From contig JAFASX010000063.1 in assembly GCA_019244295.1 (NCBI GenBank), positions 1 through 55,768 on the forward strand: 55,768 bases of DNA, given 5' to 3'. The translations under genes were made by a program, and so were the position numbers. Positions 12,046 through 22,601 of this stretch are shown here, piece after piece. Within the stretch, counting starts at the first letter, position 1, and every line of letters begins with the position of its first letter. The notes below the pieces were generated by a model. The model was not told where the DNA came from, searched no databases, and saw only the letters and a list, made by a program, of their open reading frames with translations. The stretch is from Pseudonocardia sp. (GTDB lineage: Bacteria > Actinomycetota > Actinomycetes > Mycobacteriales > Pseudonocardiaceae).

Positions 12046-13571
12046 ACACCGAGCTCACCCGCCTGACCGCCGCTGAACTGGCCGCGAAGATCCACTCCCG
12101 GGAAGTGTCCGCCGTCGAGGTAGCCCGGGCGCACCTGGACCGCATCGCCGCGGTGGACGGCGGCGCCGATCAGGGTGTGCATGCCTTCCTGCACGTCGCC
12201 GCGGATGCCGCGCTGGCTTCCGCCACGTTGGTCGACGAGGCACTCGGCGTGGGCAGCGCCCCAGCGTCCCCATTGGCCGGGGTGCCGCTGGCGCTCAAGG
12301 ATGTCTTCACCACCCTCGACATGCCGACCACCGCCGGCTCGCGCATCCTCGAAGGCTGGCGCCCGCCCTACGACGCCACAGTGACCCGGCGCCTACGCGC
12401 CGCCGCCATCACCATCCTGGGCAAGACCAACATGGACGAGTTCGCCATGGGCAGCTCGACCGAATACTCCGCTTACGGCCCGACCCGCAATCCGTGGGAT
12501 ACCTCACGGGTGCCAGGCGGGTCCGGCGGCGGATCGGCCAGCGCGCTGGCCGCGTTCGAGGCACCGTTGGCGGTTGGCACTGACACGGGCGGTTCGATCC
12601 GCCAGCCCGCCGCGTTCACCGGCACCGTCGGAGTCAAGCCGACCTACGGCGGGGTTTCCCGTTACGGTCTCATCGCCTGCGCGTCGTCTCTCGACCAGGC
12701 CGGGCCGTGTGCCCGTACCGTGCTGGACGCGGCGTTGCTGCACGAGGTGATCGCCGGGCACGATCCACTCGACTCCACCTCGATCGACCGGCCGGTGCCG
12801 GCGGTGGTCGACGCGGCGCGGGTTGGCGCCGCCGGTGATCTGTCCGGCATCCGGATCGGGATCGTTCGCCAGCTAGGTGGGGAGGGCTACCAACCGGGTG
12901 TGCAGAGCTGCTTCGATGCGGCGTTGCGGATGCTGGAGAAACTCGGCGCGGAGTTGATCGAGGTAAACTGCCCGCACTTCGAGTACGGGTTAGCCGCCTA
13001 CTACCTGATCCTGCCCAGCGAGGTTTCGTCCAACCTGGCTCGGTTCGACGCCATGCGCTACGGGCTGCGGGTGCAGAGCGGTTTCGAGGAGTCCGCCGAG
13101 CAGGTCATGGCGGCCACTCGGGAGGCCGGGTTCGGTCCCGAGGTTAAGCGCCGGATCATGCTGGGCACCTACGCGCTGTCATCGGGCTACTACGAGGCGT
13201 ACTACGGCCAGGCGCAGAAGGTGCGGACGCTGATCAGCCGCGACTTCGCGGCGGCGTTCGAGCAGGCCGACGTCCTGGTGTCGCCGACCGCGCCGACCAC
13301 CGCCTTCCCGATCGGGGACAAGGTGGACGACCCGTTGGCGATGTACCTCAACGACTTGGCGACGATCCCGGCGAACCTGGCCGGCACGGCCGCGATGTCA
13401 GTGCCTTCCGGGTTGGCCGAGGAGGGGCTGCCAGCGGGTCTGCAGGTGATGGCGCCGGTGATGGGTGAAGCGGTGATGTACCGGGTGGCGGCGGCGTTCG
13501 AGGCGGCCCGAGACGCTGATCAGGGTGGCCCGGTGATCCACCGCGTGCCCGAATCGGAGGTACGGGCATGA
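12042..13571 (+). CDS. gatA: Glutamyl-tRNA(Gln)/aspartyl-tRNA(Asn) amidotransferase subunit A
   Basis: 509 residues from GTG overlapping gatC. It is an amidase-signature enzyme that supplies ammonia from glutamine. The catalytic Lys-Ser-Ser set is seen in [23 protein letters not shown] and [48 protein letters not shown] is the usual GatA landmark upstream of it. Full length. Translationally coupled at both ends (GTGA with gatC, ATGA with gatB). Confidence 0.95.
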   Translation: MNTELTRLTAAELAAKIHSREVSAVEVARAHLDRIAAVDGGADQGVHAFLHVAADAALASATLVDEALGVGSAPASPLAGVPLALKDVFTTLDMPTTAGSRILEGWRPPYDATVTRRLRAAAITILGKTNMDEFAMGSSTEYSAYGPTRNPWDTSRVPGGSGGGSASALAAFEAPLAVGTDTGGSIRQPAAFTGTVGVKPTYGGVSRYGLIACASSLDQAGPCARTVLDAALLHEVIAGHDPLDSTSIDRPVPAVVDAARVGAAGDLSGIRIGIVRQLGGEGYQPGVQSCFDAALRMLEKLGAELIEVNCPHFEYGLAAYYLILPSEVSSNLARFDAMRYGLRVQSGFEESAEQVMAATREAGFGPEVKRRIMLGTYALSSGYYEAYYGQAQKVRTLISRDFAAAFEQADVLVSPTAPTTAFPIGDKVDDPLAMYLNDLATIPANLAGTAAMSVPSGLAEEGLPAGLQVMAPVMGEAVMYRVAAAFEAARDADQGGPVIHRVPESEVRA

Positions 13572-15079
13572 ACACGGCCGCGACGCGGGAGCTGATGGAT
13601 TACGACGAGGTCGTCGAGCGGTTCGACCCGGTGCTCGGCCTCGAAGTGCATGTCGAGCTGAACACCCGAACCAAGATGTTCTGCGGTTGCTCGACGAAGT
13701 TCGGCGCCGAGCCGAATACCCAGGTGTGCCCGACCTGTCTTGGCCTGCCCGGCTCGCTGCCGGTGGTCAACCGCATGGCCGTCGAATCGGTGATCCGGAT
13801 CGGGTTGGCGCTGAGCTGCTCGATCGCACCGTGGTGCCGGTTCGCCCGGAAGAACTACTTCTATCCGGACATGCCGAAGAACTTCCAGATCTCCCAGTAC
13901 GACGAACCGATCGCGGTGCACGGTTGGTTGGACGTCACGCTGGACGACGGTTCGACGGTCCGGATCGAGATCGAGCGGGCGCACATGGAGGAGGACACCG
14001 GCAAGTCGCTGCATGTTGGTGGGACCACCGGTCGAATTCATGGTGCCGATTACTCGCTGCTGGACTACAACCGCGCCGGCGTTCCGCTCATCGAGATCGT
14101 CACCAAGCCGATCGTCGGCACTGGCGCCCGTGCCCCGATCGTGGCTCGGGCGTATGTCACCGCGCTGCGTGATTTGTTACGTGCGCTCGGGGTGTCCGAT
14201 GTGCGGATGGACCAGGGCTCGTTGCGGTGCGACACAAACGTGTCGTTGATGCCGCGAGGCGTGGTGACCTTCGGCACCCGGACCGAGACCAAGAACGTCA
14301 ACTCGCTGCGCTCGGTGGAGCGCGCCGTGCGCTTCGAGATGACCCGGCAGGCTGGCGTGCTGGCCGCTGGCGAGAAGGTCATCCAGGAGACTCGGCATTT
14401 CGACGAGTCCAGCGGGAGCACCTCACCGGGTCGGCGCAAGGAAACCGCCGAAGACTACCGCTACTTTCCCGAGCCCGACCTCCCGCCGATCGCGCCGTCG
14501 CCCGAGTGGGTGGAACAGCTGCGCGCCACCCTGCCTGAGCTGCCATGGCAGCGGCGTCAGCGGATACAGCGAGAGTGGTCGCTTTCCGGCGAGGAGCTGC
14601 GCGATCTGGTCAACGCGGGCGCGCTGGACCTGGTCGCGGCCACGGTGGAAGCCGGCGCGCCGTCAGGTGAAGCCCGGTCGTGGTGGGTCTCGTACTTGGC
14701 ACAGCAGGCCAACGCCCGGGGTGTGCCGCTCGACGAGTTGCCGATCACCCCAGCTCAGCTGGCTCGAGTGATCGAGCTGGTGGCCAGTGGTGAGCTGAGT
14801 AACACCCTGGCCCGCCAGGTAGTGGATGGGGTGCTCGCTGGCGAGGGTTCACCGGACGATGTGGTGGCGGCACGTGGCCTGGCCGTCGTGTCCGACGATA
14901 GCGCATTGATCGCCGCCGTGGACTCCGCGCTGGCCGCCCAACCCGATGTCGCGGAGAAAATCCGGGGCGGCAAGATCGCCGCCGCCGGCGCGATCGTGGG
15001 CGCGGTCATGAAGGCCACCCGAGGCCAAGCCGACGCCAAGCGAGTCCGCGAGCTGGTGCTCGAACGCTGCACCAGCTGA
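13568..15079 (+). CDS. gatB: Glutamyl-tRNA(Gln)/aspartyl-tRNA(Asn) amidotransferase subunit B
   Basis: 503 residues; its ATG overlaps the gatA stop (ATGA). The cradle domain opens with [20 protein letters not shown], with zinc Cys pairs in CGCSTKFG and [31 protein letters not shown] and [11 protein letters not shown] are the phosphorylation/kinase-side motifs. The C-terminal YqeY-like tail ends [29 protein letters not shown]. GatB phosphorylates the tRNA-bound Glu/Asp before amidation and binds the tRNA. Its presence means the organism probably lacks GlnRS and/or AsnRS. Confidence 0.95.
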   Translation: MNTAATRELMDYDEVVERFDPVLGLEVHVELNTRTKMFCGCSTKFGAEPNTQVCPTCLGLPGSLPVVNRMAVESVIRIGLALSCSIAPWCRFARKNYFYPDMPKNFQISQYDEPIAVHGWLDVTLDDGSTVRIEIERAHMEEDTGKSLHVGGTTGRIHGADYSLLDYNRAGVPLIEIVTKPIVGTGARAPIVARAYVTALRDLLRALGVSDVRMDQGSLRCDTNVSLMPRGVVTFGTRTETKNVNSLRSVERAVRFEMTRQAGVLAAGEKVIQETRHFDESSGSTSPGRRKETAEDYRYFPEPDLPPIAPSPEWVEQLRATLPELPWQRRQRIQREWSLSGEELRDLVNAGALDLVAATVEAGAPSGEARSWWVSYLAQQANARGVPLDELPITPAQLARVIELVASGELSNTLARQVVDGVLAGEGSPDDVVAARGLAVVSDDSALIAAVDSALAAQPDVAEKIRGGKIAAAGAIVGAVMKATRGQADAKRVRELVLERCTS

Positions 15080-15125
15080 CCGGCCCGCGCTGCGCGCACA
15101 CGTTTGCGCGGGTTCACCGCCGCGT

Positions 15126-15156
15126 GCTCACCTAGATTTGAGCTCACCTAGATTGA
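15126..15156 (+). repeat. Short tandem repeat upstream of the M50-type gene
   Basis: GCTCACCTAGATTTGA followed by GCTCACCTAGATTGA, two near-identical 15-16 bp units 14 bp before the start codon of the membrane protease gene and just ahead of its GGAGG. This could be a regulator site or a chance duplication. Confidence 0.45.
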
Positions 15157-15169
15157 GCTGGAGGCTCGG

Positions 15170-15841
15170 GTGACCGCGCAGATGATAACGGTGGCGGCCG
15201 CGCTCGTGGCGTTGGTTGCGGTCGCCCAGCACGGGATCTGGCGATTCAGCCGCACGGCGGTCACGATCGCCCACGAGGGCGGGCACGCTTTGGTCGCGGT
15301 GCTGAGCGGCCGGCGATTGTCAGGTATCCGGTTGCATTCGGACACCTCCGGTCTCACGGTGTCTCGGGGCCGCCCCACCGGCCTGGGGATGGTGTTCACG
15401 GCGTTGGCCGGCTATGTGGCCCCCTCGTTGCTGGGTTTGGGGGTAGCAGAGCTGGTGCGGCTGCAATACACCCGGGTGCTGCTCACGCTGGTACTGGCGC
15501 TGCTGCTGGCCACCCTGGTCTATGTCCGCAACGTGTATGGGGGCTTCGCGGTACTAGTTACCGTGGCGATGGTTGGCTTGATCGGCTGGTATGGCACTCC
15601 GGGGATTCGGCTGGCCTTCTGCACGACACTGGCGTGGTTCTTGCTCTTCGGTGGCGTGCGCGCGGTGGCCGAGCTGCGCCGAGGCCGGCGCTACCGGCCG
15701 GGTTCGGACGCCGACCAGCTGGCGGCATTGACCGGTGTCCCGGCAGCTGGCTGGGTGGGGTTGTTCACCATCGTCTCGCTGGGCGCGGTGGTGCTCGGGG
15801 GTTGGTGGCTGTTGGGTAGTCTGCTCATCGCGGCGCGGTGA
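15170..15841 (+). CDS. M50B-type integral membrane metalloprotease-like protein
   Basis: 223 residues from GTG, with CTGGAGG 6 bp upstream. A first membrane segment is followed by TVAIHEGGHAL-like sequence (AHEGGHALVAV): the HExxH zinc motif, His35-His39, as in the M50B family of membrane proteins. Five or six hydrophobic segments follow, including VFTALAGYVAPSLLGLGVAEL; the AGYVAPSLLG part may hold the remote ligand region. Members are mostly uncharacterised. The stop overlaps the region just upstream of the L,D-transpeptidase. Confidence 0.7.
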   Translation: MTAQMITVAAALVALVAVAQHGIWRFSRTAVTIAHEGGHALVAVLSGRRLSGIRLHSDTSGLTVSRGRPTGLGMVFTALAGYVAPSLLGLGVAELVRLQYTRVLLTLVLALLLATLVYVRNVYGGFAVLVTVAMVGLIGWYGTPGIRLAFCTTLAWFLLFGGVRAVAELRRGRRYRPGSDADQLAALTGVPAAGWVGLFTIVSLGAVVLGGWWLLGSLLIAAR

Positions 15842-15999
15842 TGGCGCTGGGTCCCATAGCGGCCCAACAGGTAAGCCGATGGTGTGGCCTTCCTCTCCGC
15901 CAGGGCAAAGACCGCAACTTTGACGCGGCTCGGGCGTCATACCTCGGGGAGAGTGCAAGAGATATCCCGAGCCCGGTGAGTGGGGACGGAAGGGCGGGA

Positions 16000-16728
16000 A
16001 TGACCGGCAAGCAGTTGGATGGACGACGGCTCACTGTCGTGGTAACGAGTGTGCTCTGCCTGAGCGGGCTGGCTGGCACCTACTTCGCGAGAGCGGCGTT
16101 CGCCGAGTCGGAGGCGGCGGATCAAGCCCGCCAGACACCTCTGGTACCCGGGACAGCGTGCACGATCACCGCAAAGTCCTGCGTCGATCTAGAGTCACAA
16201 AGGGCATGGCTGTTCAACGAGGGCAAGATCATTCGTGGTCCGGTGAAAATCTCCTCCGGGGGAAATGGAAAAGAGACCCCTATCGGGCACTCGTTGCGTG
16301 TGTACCGCAAGGACAAAAACTTCAAGAGCACTGAGTCGCGGCTGCCCAACGGACGACCAGCGCCGATGCCCTGGTCGGTATTTTTCGAAGACGGTGGCAT
16401 CGCCTTCCACAGTGGCGACCCGCATCGCTCCTCTGGCGGTTGCATCCACCTGGCTGACTCTGATGCCCAAGCCTGGTTCAACTATCTTCAGATCGGCGAC
16501 CAGGTCCAGGTAGTGCGAGCGTCGCAAGAGCTCGCGGCGCGCAAAAACGTGCGGCCCGCTGCTCCTGACCAGAACGCCAGCAACCAGCACAACGCCGAGA
16601 ATTCTCAGCCGCGGAACAACGACAGCCCGCCGGACAACGACGGTTCGCCGGACAGCAGCTACGGCCAGCCCGATGCCGACGACGAGGGCTCGCATTACCG
16701 CTCTCCCCGCTACGGTGAAGACGGCTGA
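16000..16728 (+). CDS. L,D-transpeptidase (YkuD domain), secreted
   Basis: 242 residues from the ATG at 16000, chosen because it gives a signal-type N-terminus (LTVVVTSVLCLSGLAGTYFA) and has GGAAGGGCGGG upstream; the open frame extends further 5' without signal-like sequence. The YkuD domain spans about 45-178: DLESQRAWLFNEGKIIRGPV, GKETPIGHSLRVYRKDK, and the catalytic block FHSGDPHRSSGGCIHL with Cys148 and His150. It cross-links 3-3 peptides in peptidoglycan or acts on related peptides outside the membrane. The tail (about 195-242) is rich in Asn, Asp, Pro and Ser and probably disordered. Confidence 0.85.
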   Translation: MTGKQLDGRRLTVVVTSVLCLSGLAGTYFARAAFAESEAADQARQTPLVPGTACTITAKSCVDLESQRAWLFNEGKIIRGPVKISSGGNGKETPIGHSLRVYRKDKNFKSTESRLPNGRPAPMPWSVFFEDGGIAFHSGDPHRSSGGCIHLADSDAQAWFNYLQIGDQVQVVRASQELAARKNVRPAAPDQNASNQHNAENSQPRNNDSPPDNDGSPDSSYGQPDADDEGSHYRSPRYGEDG

Positions 16729-16847
16729 CACAACCGTAAAACATGTGACATAGATTACTTTTGCCGCTCGACAGCTTGCACGTACGGTCCGGCAACATGC
16801 GGCCGGTAGACAAACCGCACGTCCGCTAGGTTCTCCAACCGCAGCCG

Positions 16848-16911
16848 GTGATCAACAGCACAGCACAGTGGTTTGATCAAGCTGCGACCACTGTGCTGTG
16901 CTGTTGATCAC
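16848..16911. terminator. Long perfect hairpin, 25-bp stem and 14-nt loop
   Basis: 16848-16872 is the exact reverse complement of 16887-16911 (arms begin GTGATCAACAGC / ACCACTGTGCTG). It lies between the convergent L,D-transpeptidase and glnA-side genes and has no U-run, as is common for actinobacterial terminators. It would stop transcription from both sides. Confidence 0.65.
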
Positions 16912-16917
16912 TAGTGG

Positions 16918-17073
16918 CTAGCCGGCGAGCCGATCGATCCGGCGGTAGCGCGACCGTGGGGGCAGTGGGTCCGAGCCCAACGCGCTCGGGGCCCAGGCGG
17001 CGAGGGTGTCGAGTCGACCAGGGCCGCAGTGGAAGCGGTCCTGGTCGACTCGTGCGGATTCCCTGCGGACCAC
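16918..17073 (-). CDS. Possible 51-residue protein downstream of glnA
   Basis: A frame from a GTG at 17073 to a TAG at 16920-16918 reads VVRRESARVDQDRFHCGP..., continues with LDTLAAWAPSALGSD and ends SRYRRIDRLAG. It has GC-rich third positions like the neighbours, and its stop falls 7 bp before the long terminator hairpin, as expected for the last gene of a glnA transcript. No RBS is obvious and I do not recognise a family. The 13-bp inverted repeat inside it could instead mean that this is structured non-coding RNA. Confidence 0.3.
   Translation of the reverse strand: MVRRESARVDQDRFHCGPGRLDTLAAWAPSALGSDPLPPRSRYRRIDRLAG
17010..17052. terminator. 13-bp inverted repeat downstream of glnA
   Basis: CGAGTCGACCAGG (17010-17022) and CCTGGTCGACTCG (17040-17052) are exact complements around a 17-nt loop. 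They lie 66 bp past the glnA stop and may act as its terminator, or code part of the small frame above. Confidence 0.45.
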
Positions 17074-17118
17074 AGAGGTGACCGGCTGATATCTACGCAG
17101 GTCAGAGCCCCGTAACGG

Positions 17119-18537
<1,419 letters not shown>

Positions 18538-18680
18538 CCTTGCTGGCTCCCTCATAATCGACGCTGTACTAGCCGGGCTGGTGCCCACGGTGGCGCACCT
18601 CGGCCCGTCCTCGGACCGACCGACCGCGGACCGAATTGGGCGAAGGTAGGCGCGCGTTGTTGCCCGATCATCACTTGAAT

Positions 18681-18733
18681 GTTTCGCGCATGTTAACTGG
18701 CCGCCGCTGAAGTTATAGTAACCCTACCGTTAC
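18681..18733 (-). promoter_or_regulatory. Two GlnR-like boxes upstream of glnA
   Basis: On the glnA strand, GTAACGGTAGGGTTAC (18733-18718) and GTTAACATGCGCGAAAC (18697-18681) each fit the AC-N9-AC / GTnAC-N6-GnAAC pattern known for actinobacterial GlnR. They sit 145-195 bp before the glnA start, which would make glnA responsive to nitrogen supply. The 20-bp gap between them is wider than the classic 6 bp. Pattern match only. Confidence 0.5.
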
Positions 18734-18811
18734 TGGGCAGCTATGGCTGGTGCCTGTGTGAAGGTGGACCGGATCGTGGTTGTCCGGTTCAGCCAACCGA
18801 GTCGAGATGGG

Positions 18812-19552
18812 TCAGCGTCGGCGGGCCGATCGCTGGATGCCGCGGATCTTCGCGCCCGGTGGCAGCGGGCCCTTGGGCAATGTGGCCGCACGCGAGTTCA
18901 GCGCGTTAAGCCGGCCTTCCAGGACGTCCATCTGCTTCGGGGTGATGTTGCGGGGGAGCTTGGCCAGGTGCATCTGCAGCTTGCGCAGCGGCACCTGGCC
19001 TTTCTCGTTGCCCACGATGATGTCGTAGATCGGGGTCTTGCCCACTAAACGAGCGACTCGTTTTTTCTCCTGGGAGAGCAGCCCGCGTACTCGGTGCGGA
19101 GCTCCTTCGCCGACTAGGATGATGCCGGGTCGTCCAAGTACCCGGTGGACCGCATCCGAGTGAGCGTTCCCGGCGGCGCCCTGGGTGACCCGCCACGGCC
19201 CGCGCATGTTGTCCAGCGCCCACCCGGCGGCGCCGGGCTGGCCATCGGCCTGGCGGTAGACCGAGCTCTGCATGCGGCGGCCGAGGATGGCGATCGCGGC
19301 CAGGACACCGAGCGCGACACCGAGCGGGAGCAGCATCCACTGCCAGTTGAAGATCAGGCCGATCCCGAACGCGGCGGCAGCTCCGGCCAAAATGACCCCG
19401 ACCATGATCGGGATGAGCGCCTTGTCCTGCTTGCGCTGCGCGTTGAATGCCTGGAAGAGCTGTTGGCGGCGCTGCTTGGCTTCAGCGCGCCTGGTGCGGG
19501 CGGCTTCCACCCTTGCGGCTTTGTTCTTGTCTGGGATGGCTTTCGCGGACAT
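18812..19552 (-). CDS. DUF4191 membrane protein (Rv2219 type)
   Basis: 246 residues from ATG. A charged N-terminal coiled region (KNKAARVEAARTRRAEAKQR) precedes two membrane segments (about 47-68 and 72-90: LIPIMVGVILAGAAAAFGIG; WMLLPLGVALGVLAAIAIL). A cytoplasmic part follows with GRPGIILVGEGAPHRVRGLL and QVPLRKLQMHLAKLPRNI. This architecture is DUF4191, found next to lipA and glnA across Actinobacteria; its function is not known. It lies 47 bp after lipA and is probably co-transcribed with it. Confidence 0.8.
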   Translation of the reverse strand: MSAKAIPDKNKAARVEAARTRRAEAKQRRQQLFQAFNAQRKQDKALIPIMVGVILAGAAAAFGIGLIFNWQWMLLPLGVALGVLAAIAILGRRMQSSVYRQADGQPGAAGWALDNMRGPWRVTQGAAGNAHSDAVHRVLGRPGIILVGEGAPHRVRGLLSQEKKRVARLVGKTPIYDIIVGNEKGQVPLRKLQMHLAKLPRNITPKQMDVLEGRLNALNSRAATLPKGPLPPGAKIRGIQRSARRR

Positions 19553-19599
19553 GGTGGCCTTTCCCGGGGCTTTGGCAGTGCCCAGGATACGGCCGCGAA

Positions 19600-20610
19600 T
19601 CAGCGTGCGAGTAGTGAAGTGGGTTCCTGTGCGGTGGAACCGTCGATCGCGTATTCCAGTGCGGTGGGTAACCGTTCACCTCGCTTGGCCAACGTTTGGG
19701 TGTATAGTTTTCCGGCTCGGTACGATGAACGGACGAGCGGCCCGGCCATGACGCCGGCGAAGCCTGTCCGCTCGGCCATTGCGGCATGCTCGACGAATTC
19801 TTCCGGCTTGACCCAGCGGTGCACGGGAAGGTGTCGCTTCGATGGGCGCAGGTACTGGGTGATGGTGATAATCTCGCATCCGGCGTCACGCAGGTCGCGC
19901 AGCGCGGTGGTCACTTCCTCTGGTTCCTCGCCCATCCCGAGGATGAGGTTCGACTTGGTGACCAGGCCGGCATCGCGGGCGGCGGTCAGTACGCCCAGCG
20001 AGCGGCGGTAGTCGAACGCCGGGCGGATTCGCCGGAAGATCCGAGGCACGGTCTCCAGGTTGTGCGCGAGCACTTCCGGGCGGGCGGAGAAGACTTCGGT
20101 GAGCTGATCGGGGTTGGCGGTGAAGTCGGGGATGAGGAGCTCGACGCCGGTGCCCGGGTTCAGCGCGTGGATCTGGCGTACGGTCTCGGCGTACAGCCAG
20201 GCACCGCCGTCGGCCAGGTCGTCGCGCGCCACTCCGGTGACCGTGGAGTACCGCAGGCCCATGGCGCGGACCGACTCGGCAACCCGGCGTGGCTCGTCCC
20301 GGTCGAGCGGGGCAGGCTTGCCGGTGTCGATCTGGCAGAAGTCGCACCGGCGGGTGCACCGGTCACCCCCGATGAGGAAGGTGGCCTCGCGGTCTTCCCA
20401 ACACTCGTAAATGTTGGGACAGCCGGCTTCCTCGCACACGGTGTGCAGGCCGCCGCGCCGCACCAAGCCCTTGAGCTCGGTGAACGCAGGCCCCATCCGG
20501 GCCCTGGTCCGGATCCACGGCGGTTTGGCTTCGACGGGCGTCTGTGCGTTGCGGACCTCGAGTCGCAGCAACTTGCGTCCGTTCGGGTCGACTCGCGCGG
20601 AAGTGGCCAC
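19600..20610 (-). CDS. lipA: Lipoyl synthase
   Basis: 336 residues from the GTG at 20610; upstream codons are open but unlike the family. The N-terminal auxiliary [4Fe-4S] ligands are Cys59, Cys64 and Cys70 ([12 protein letters not shown]). The radical-SAM cluster ligands are Cys85, Cys89 and Cys92 (CTRRCDFC). The final auxiliary-cluster serine is in [11 protein letters not shown]. It inserts two sulfurs into octanoyl groups attached to lipoyl domains. It works with LipB, two genes upstream, and serves the E2 protein also coded here. Confidence 0.95.
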   Translation of the reverse strand: MATSARVDPNGRKLLRLEVRNAQTPVEAKPPWIRTRARMGPAFTELKGLVRRGGLHTVCEEAGCPNIYECWEDREATFLIGGDRCTRRCDFCQIDTGKPAPLDRDEPRRVAESVRAMGLRYSTVTGVARDDLADGGAWLYAETVRQIHALNPGTGVELLIPDFTANPDQLTEVFSARPEVLAHNLETVPRIFRRIRPAFDYRRSLGVLTAARDAGLVTKSNLILGMGEEPEEVTTALRDLRDAGCEIITITQYLRPSKRHLPVHRWVKPEEFVEHAAMAERTGFAGVMAGPLVRSSYRAGKLYTQTLAKRGERLPTALEYAIDGSTAQEPTSLLAR

Positions 20611-20679
20611 GAGGCCACTGTACGCCGCCCCTCTCACGACACTCTGGGACCAGAGACACGGCAACCCCGGGGCGCTTTG

Positions 20680-21123
20680 TCAGGCGGCCCGGCGGTGAGG
20701 ATAGGCCAGTAGGGTGGCGGCGCCGCGAATCCGCTCGCGGAACGCTTCGCCCACCCGGACCGCGTCGGCCTCGGGCTCGTTGAGGCCGACGAGCCCGGCC
20801 GTGTGGGCGAGCATCCGGGACTCGGTGTCCGTCGCCGCGCCGAACACCGGTTGGCGCCGCGATCCGGCGTCCAGTACCGCCCGCAGAACGGGCTGCTCGG
20901 CGGCGAGTCGTCGCCAGGTTTCAGCGACCGCGTCGACCAGCGGCCCAGGCCCGGCATTCTCCAGCGTCTCGTCAAGGCGGGCGGACAGCATGGCGTTCCA
21001 GCGTTGCTGGAGTGCGCGCAGCTGGGCGTCAGTAACGGGGACAGGCAAATCGCTCGGTCGGCGGGCCTGGTCGAGGATCGCGTTCAGCTCTGCGTAGCTG
21101 GTGTGTGTCTGGTTGGCGTTCAT
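20680..21123 (-). CDS. Uncharacterised helical protein divergent from tetR
   Basis: 147 residues from the ATG at 21123. The sequence is mostly helical: SYAELNAILDQARRPSDLPV, LRALQQRWNAMLSARLDETL, AVAETWRRLAAEQPVLRAVL, with no membrane segment or cysteine. I do not recognise a family. It shares a 118-bp divergent promoter region with tetR, and the operator there lies between the two starts, so it is a good candidate for the regulator's target. It lies 69 bp upstream of lipA on the same strand. Codons upstream of 21123 overlap the tetR gene and are not believed. Confidence 0.6.
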   Translation of the reverse strand: MNANQTHTSYAELNAILDQARRPSDLPVPVTDAQLRALQQRWNAMLSARLDETLENAGPGPLVDAVAETWRRLAAEQPVLRAVLDAGSRRQPVFGAATDTESRMLAHTAGLVGLNEPEADAVRVGEAFRERIRGAATLLAYPHRRAA

Positions 21124-21208
21124 GGGTTTCCTACTCCCTTGATCTCCGTTCCGGTCGGAGCTGGTGTGCGGTGAGCGTTCCAAACCTGACACCGGAAACA
21201 TACCACAG

Positions 21209-21229
21209 TTACGTACCGAGGGTACGTAA
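21209..21229. promoter_or_regulatory. TetR-type operator: TTACGTACC N3 GGTACGTAA
   Basis: Two 9-bp arms that are exact complements flank a 3-bp centre (GAG), 12 bp before the tetR start. The size and symmetry suit a TetR-family dimer, so autoregulation and control of the divergent 147-residue protein are likely. Inference from position and symmetry. Confidence 0.65.
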
Positions 21230-21241
21230 TATGATGCTCTT

Positions 21242-21877
21242 ATGCCGACGATGAGGTCACAGCGGGCGACGGCCCGACCTTCCAGGCGCGAGGAGTACTC
21301 GGAGAGCACTCGCGCGGCGCTGGTGTGCAGCGCGCGTGAGTTGTTCGCCGAAAGCGGGTACGCCGAGACCTCGCTGGACGCGATCGCCGCCGTCGCCCGA
21401 GTCACCAAAGGCGCGCTCTACCACCACTTTCCTGGCGGAAAGAAGGCGTTGTTCGGGGCGGTCTTCAACCAGATCGAGGATGAAGTCCACGAGCGGTTGG
21501 TTGCGCAGCTCAATTCCGCGGAAGGCACGCCGTGGGAGGTGGGCCTGGCGTGTCTGCGGACATTCCTCCACCTTTGTATCGAGCCGGTCTACCGGAGGGT
21601 GGTCTGGCAGGAAGGCCCGCACGTGATGGGGTTCGGGGACTGGTGGGAGTGCGAAGAACGGCACGCGCTGGGCCTGATCCGGTCAGTGCTGGAGAACCTA
21701 ATGGAAAGCGGGGACATTGAGCGGCTGCCTCTGGAGCCGCTGGCCCGTACGATCTCCGGGGCGTTGGCCGGAGCGGCCACCGCGATCGGGCTCGCCGCCG
21801 ACCCCGAGCAGGTGCGTGCCGACTTCGAGCAGGTGATCACTCGGCTGCTGCTCGGCCTGCGCCCGCCGCGAGACTAG
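21242..21877 (+). CDS. TetR-family transcriptional regulator
   Basis: 211 residues from ATG. The DNA-binding domain is at about 20-66: [49 protein letters not shown] with the recognition helix KGALYHHF. The C-terminal half is the ligand pocket/dimerisation region and gives no hint of the inducer. No RBS is visible; only 12 bp separate operator and ATG, so the transcript is probably very short-leadered or leaderless. Its last 41 bp overlap the 3' end of the convergent lipB. Confidence 0.85.
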   Translation: MPTMRSQRATARPSRREEYSESTRAALVCSARELFAESGYAETSLDAIAAVARVTKGALYHHFPGGKKALFGAVFNQIEDEVHERLVAQLNSAEGTPWEVGLACLRTFLHLCIEPVYRRVVWQEGPHVMGFGDWWECEERHALGLIRSVLENLMESGDIERLPLEPLARTISGALAGAATAIGLAADPEQVRADFEQVITRLLLGLRPPRD

Positions 21878-22601
21878 GGCCCAGCTCGGGGTTCGCCCCA
21901 ACGGAGCTGGAGATCGGATGCTCGCGGACTGGCAATCGCCCGTCCAACGCGTCGAGCACGGCGTCCGCCACGATGTCGAGCACGTCGGCGACGGTGACCC
22001 TGCGGTCGAGCTCAGCGCTGAGCGAGGTCACTTCGGCGTCGGTAATCCCGCAGGGCACGATCCGATTGAACTCCGCGAGGTCGGGCTCGCAGTTCAGCGC
22101 AAAGCCGTGCAGGGTCACTCCGCGTTGCACCCGGACCCCAATCGCGGCGATCTTGCGCTCGGGTCGGCGTGAGTCGGCGGCCAGCCACACCCCGGTGCGT
22201 CCGTCCACCCGCCCGCCGATGACACCAAGCCCAGCGCACACCGCGATCAGCGCCTCTTCCAGGCGTCGGACATAGTCGACTACGTCGATTGGGTCGGCCA
22301 GCCGGATGATGGGATAACCGACTAACTGACCCGGACCGTGCCAGGTGATCTTGCCACCTCGGTCGACGTCGATCACGGGGGTTCCGTCGATCGGCCGCTC
22401 ATGCGGGCGAGTACGCCGTCCAGCCGTATACACCGACGGGTGTTCCAGCAGCATCAAGACGTCCGGTCCGGCGCCAGTCGCCCTGGCCGTCGCGTGCTCT
22501 CGCTGCTGGTCCCAGGCCGCCTGGTAGTCAATCCGGCCGAGGTGAAGCAGCTCCAACGGCCCCGAACCGGCACGGCAGGACGTCTGGCGTTCCGCGGTCA
22601 T
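21837..22601 (-). CDS. lipB: Octanoyl-[acyl-carrier-protein]:protein N-octanoyltransferase
   Basis: 254 residues from the ATG at 22601, which overlaps the stop of the upstream SDR gene (ATGA). The family blocks are [45 protein letters not shown] ([20 protein letters not shown], with the catalytic Lys) and [14 protein letters not shown] with the catalytic Cys. It moves octanoate from ACP to the lipoyl domain lysines of 2-oxoacid dehydrogenase E2. The last ~30 residues are an unconserved tail that overlaps tetR. Confidence 0.92.
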   Translation of the reverse strand: MTAERQTSCRAGSGPLELLHLGRIDYQAAWDQQREHATARATGAGPDVLMLLEHPSVYTAGRRTRPHERPIDGTPVIDVDRGGKITWHGPGQLVGYPIIRLADPIDVVDYVRRLEEALIAVCAGLGVIGGRVDGRTGVWLAADSRRPERKIAAIGVRVQRGVTLHGFALNCEPDLAEFNRIVPCGITDAEVTSLSAELDRRVTVADVLDIVADAVLDALDGRLPVREHPISSSVGANPELGPSLAAGAGRAAAE

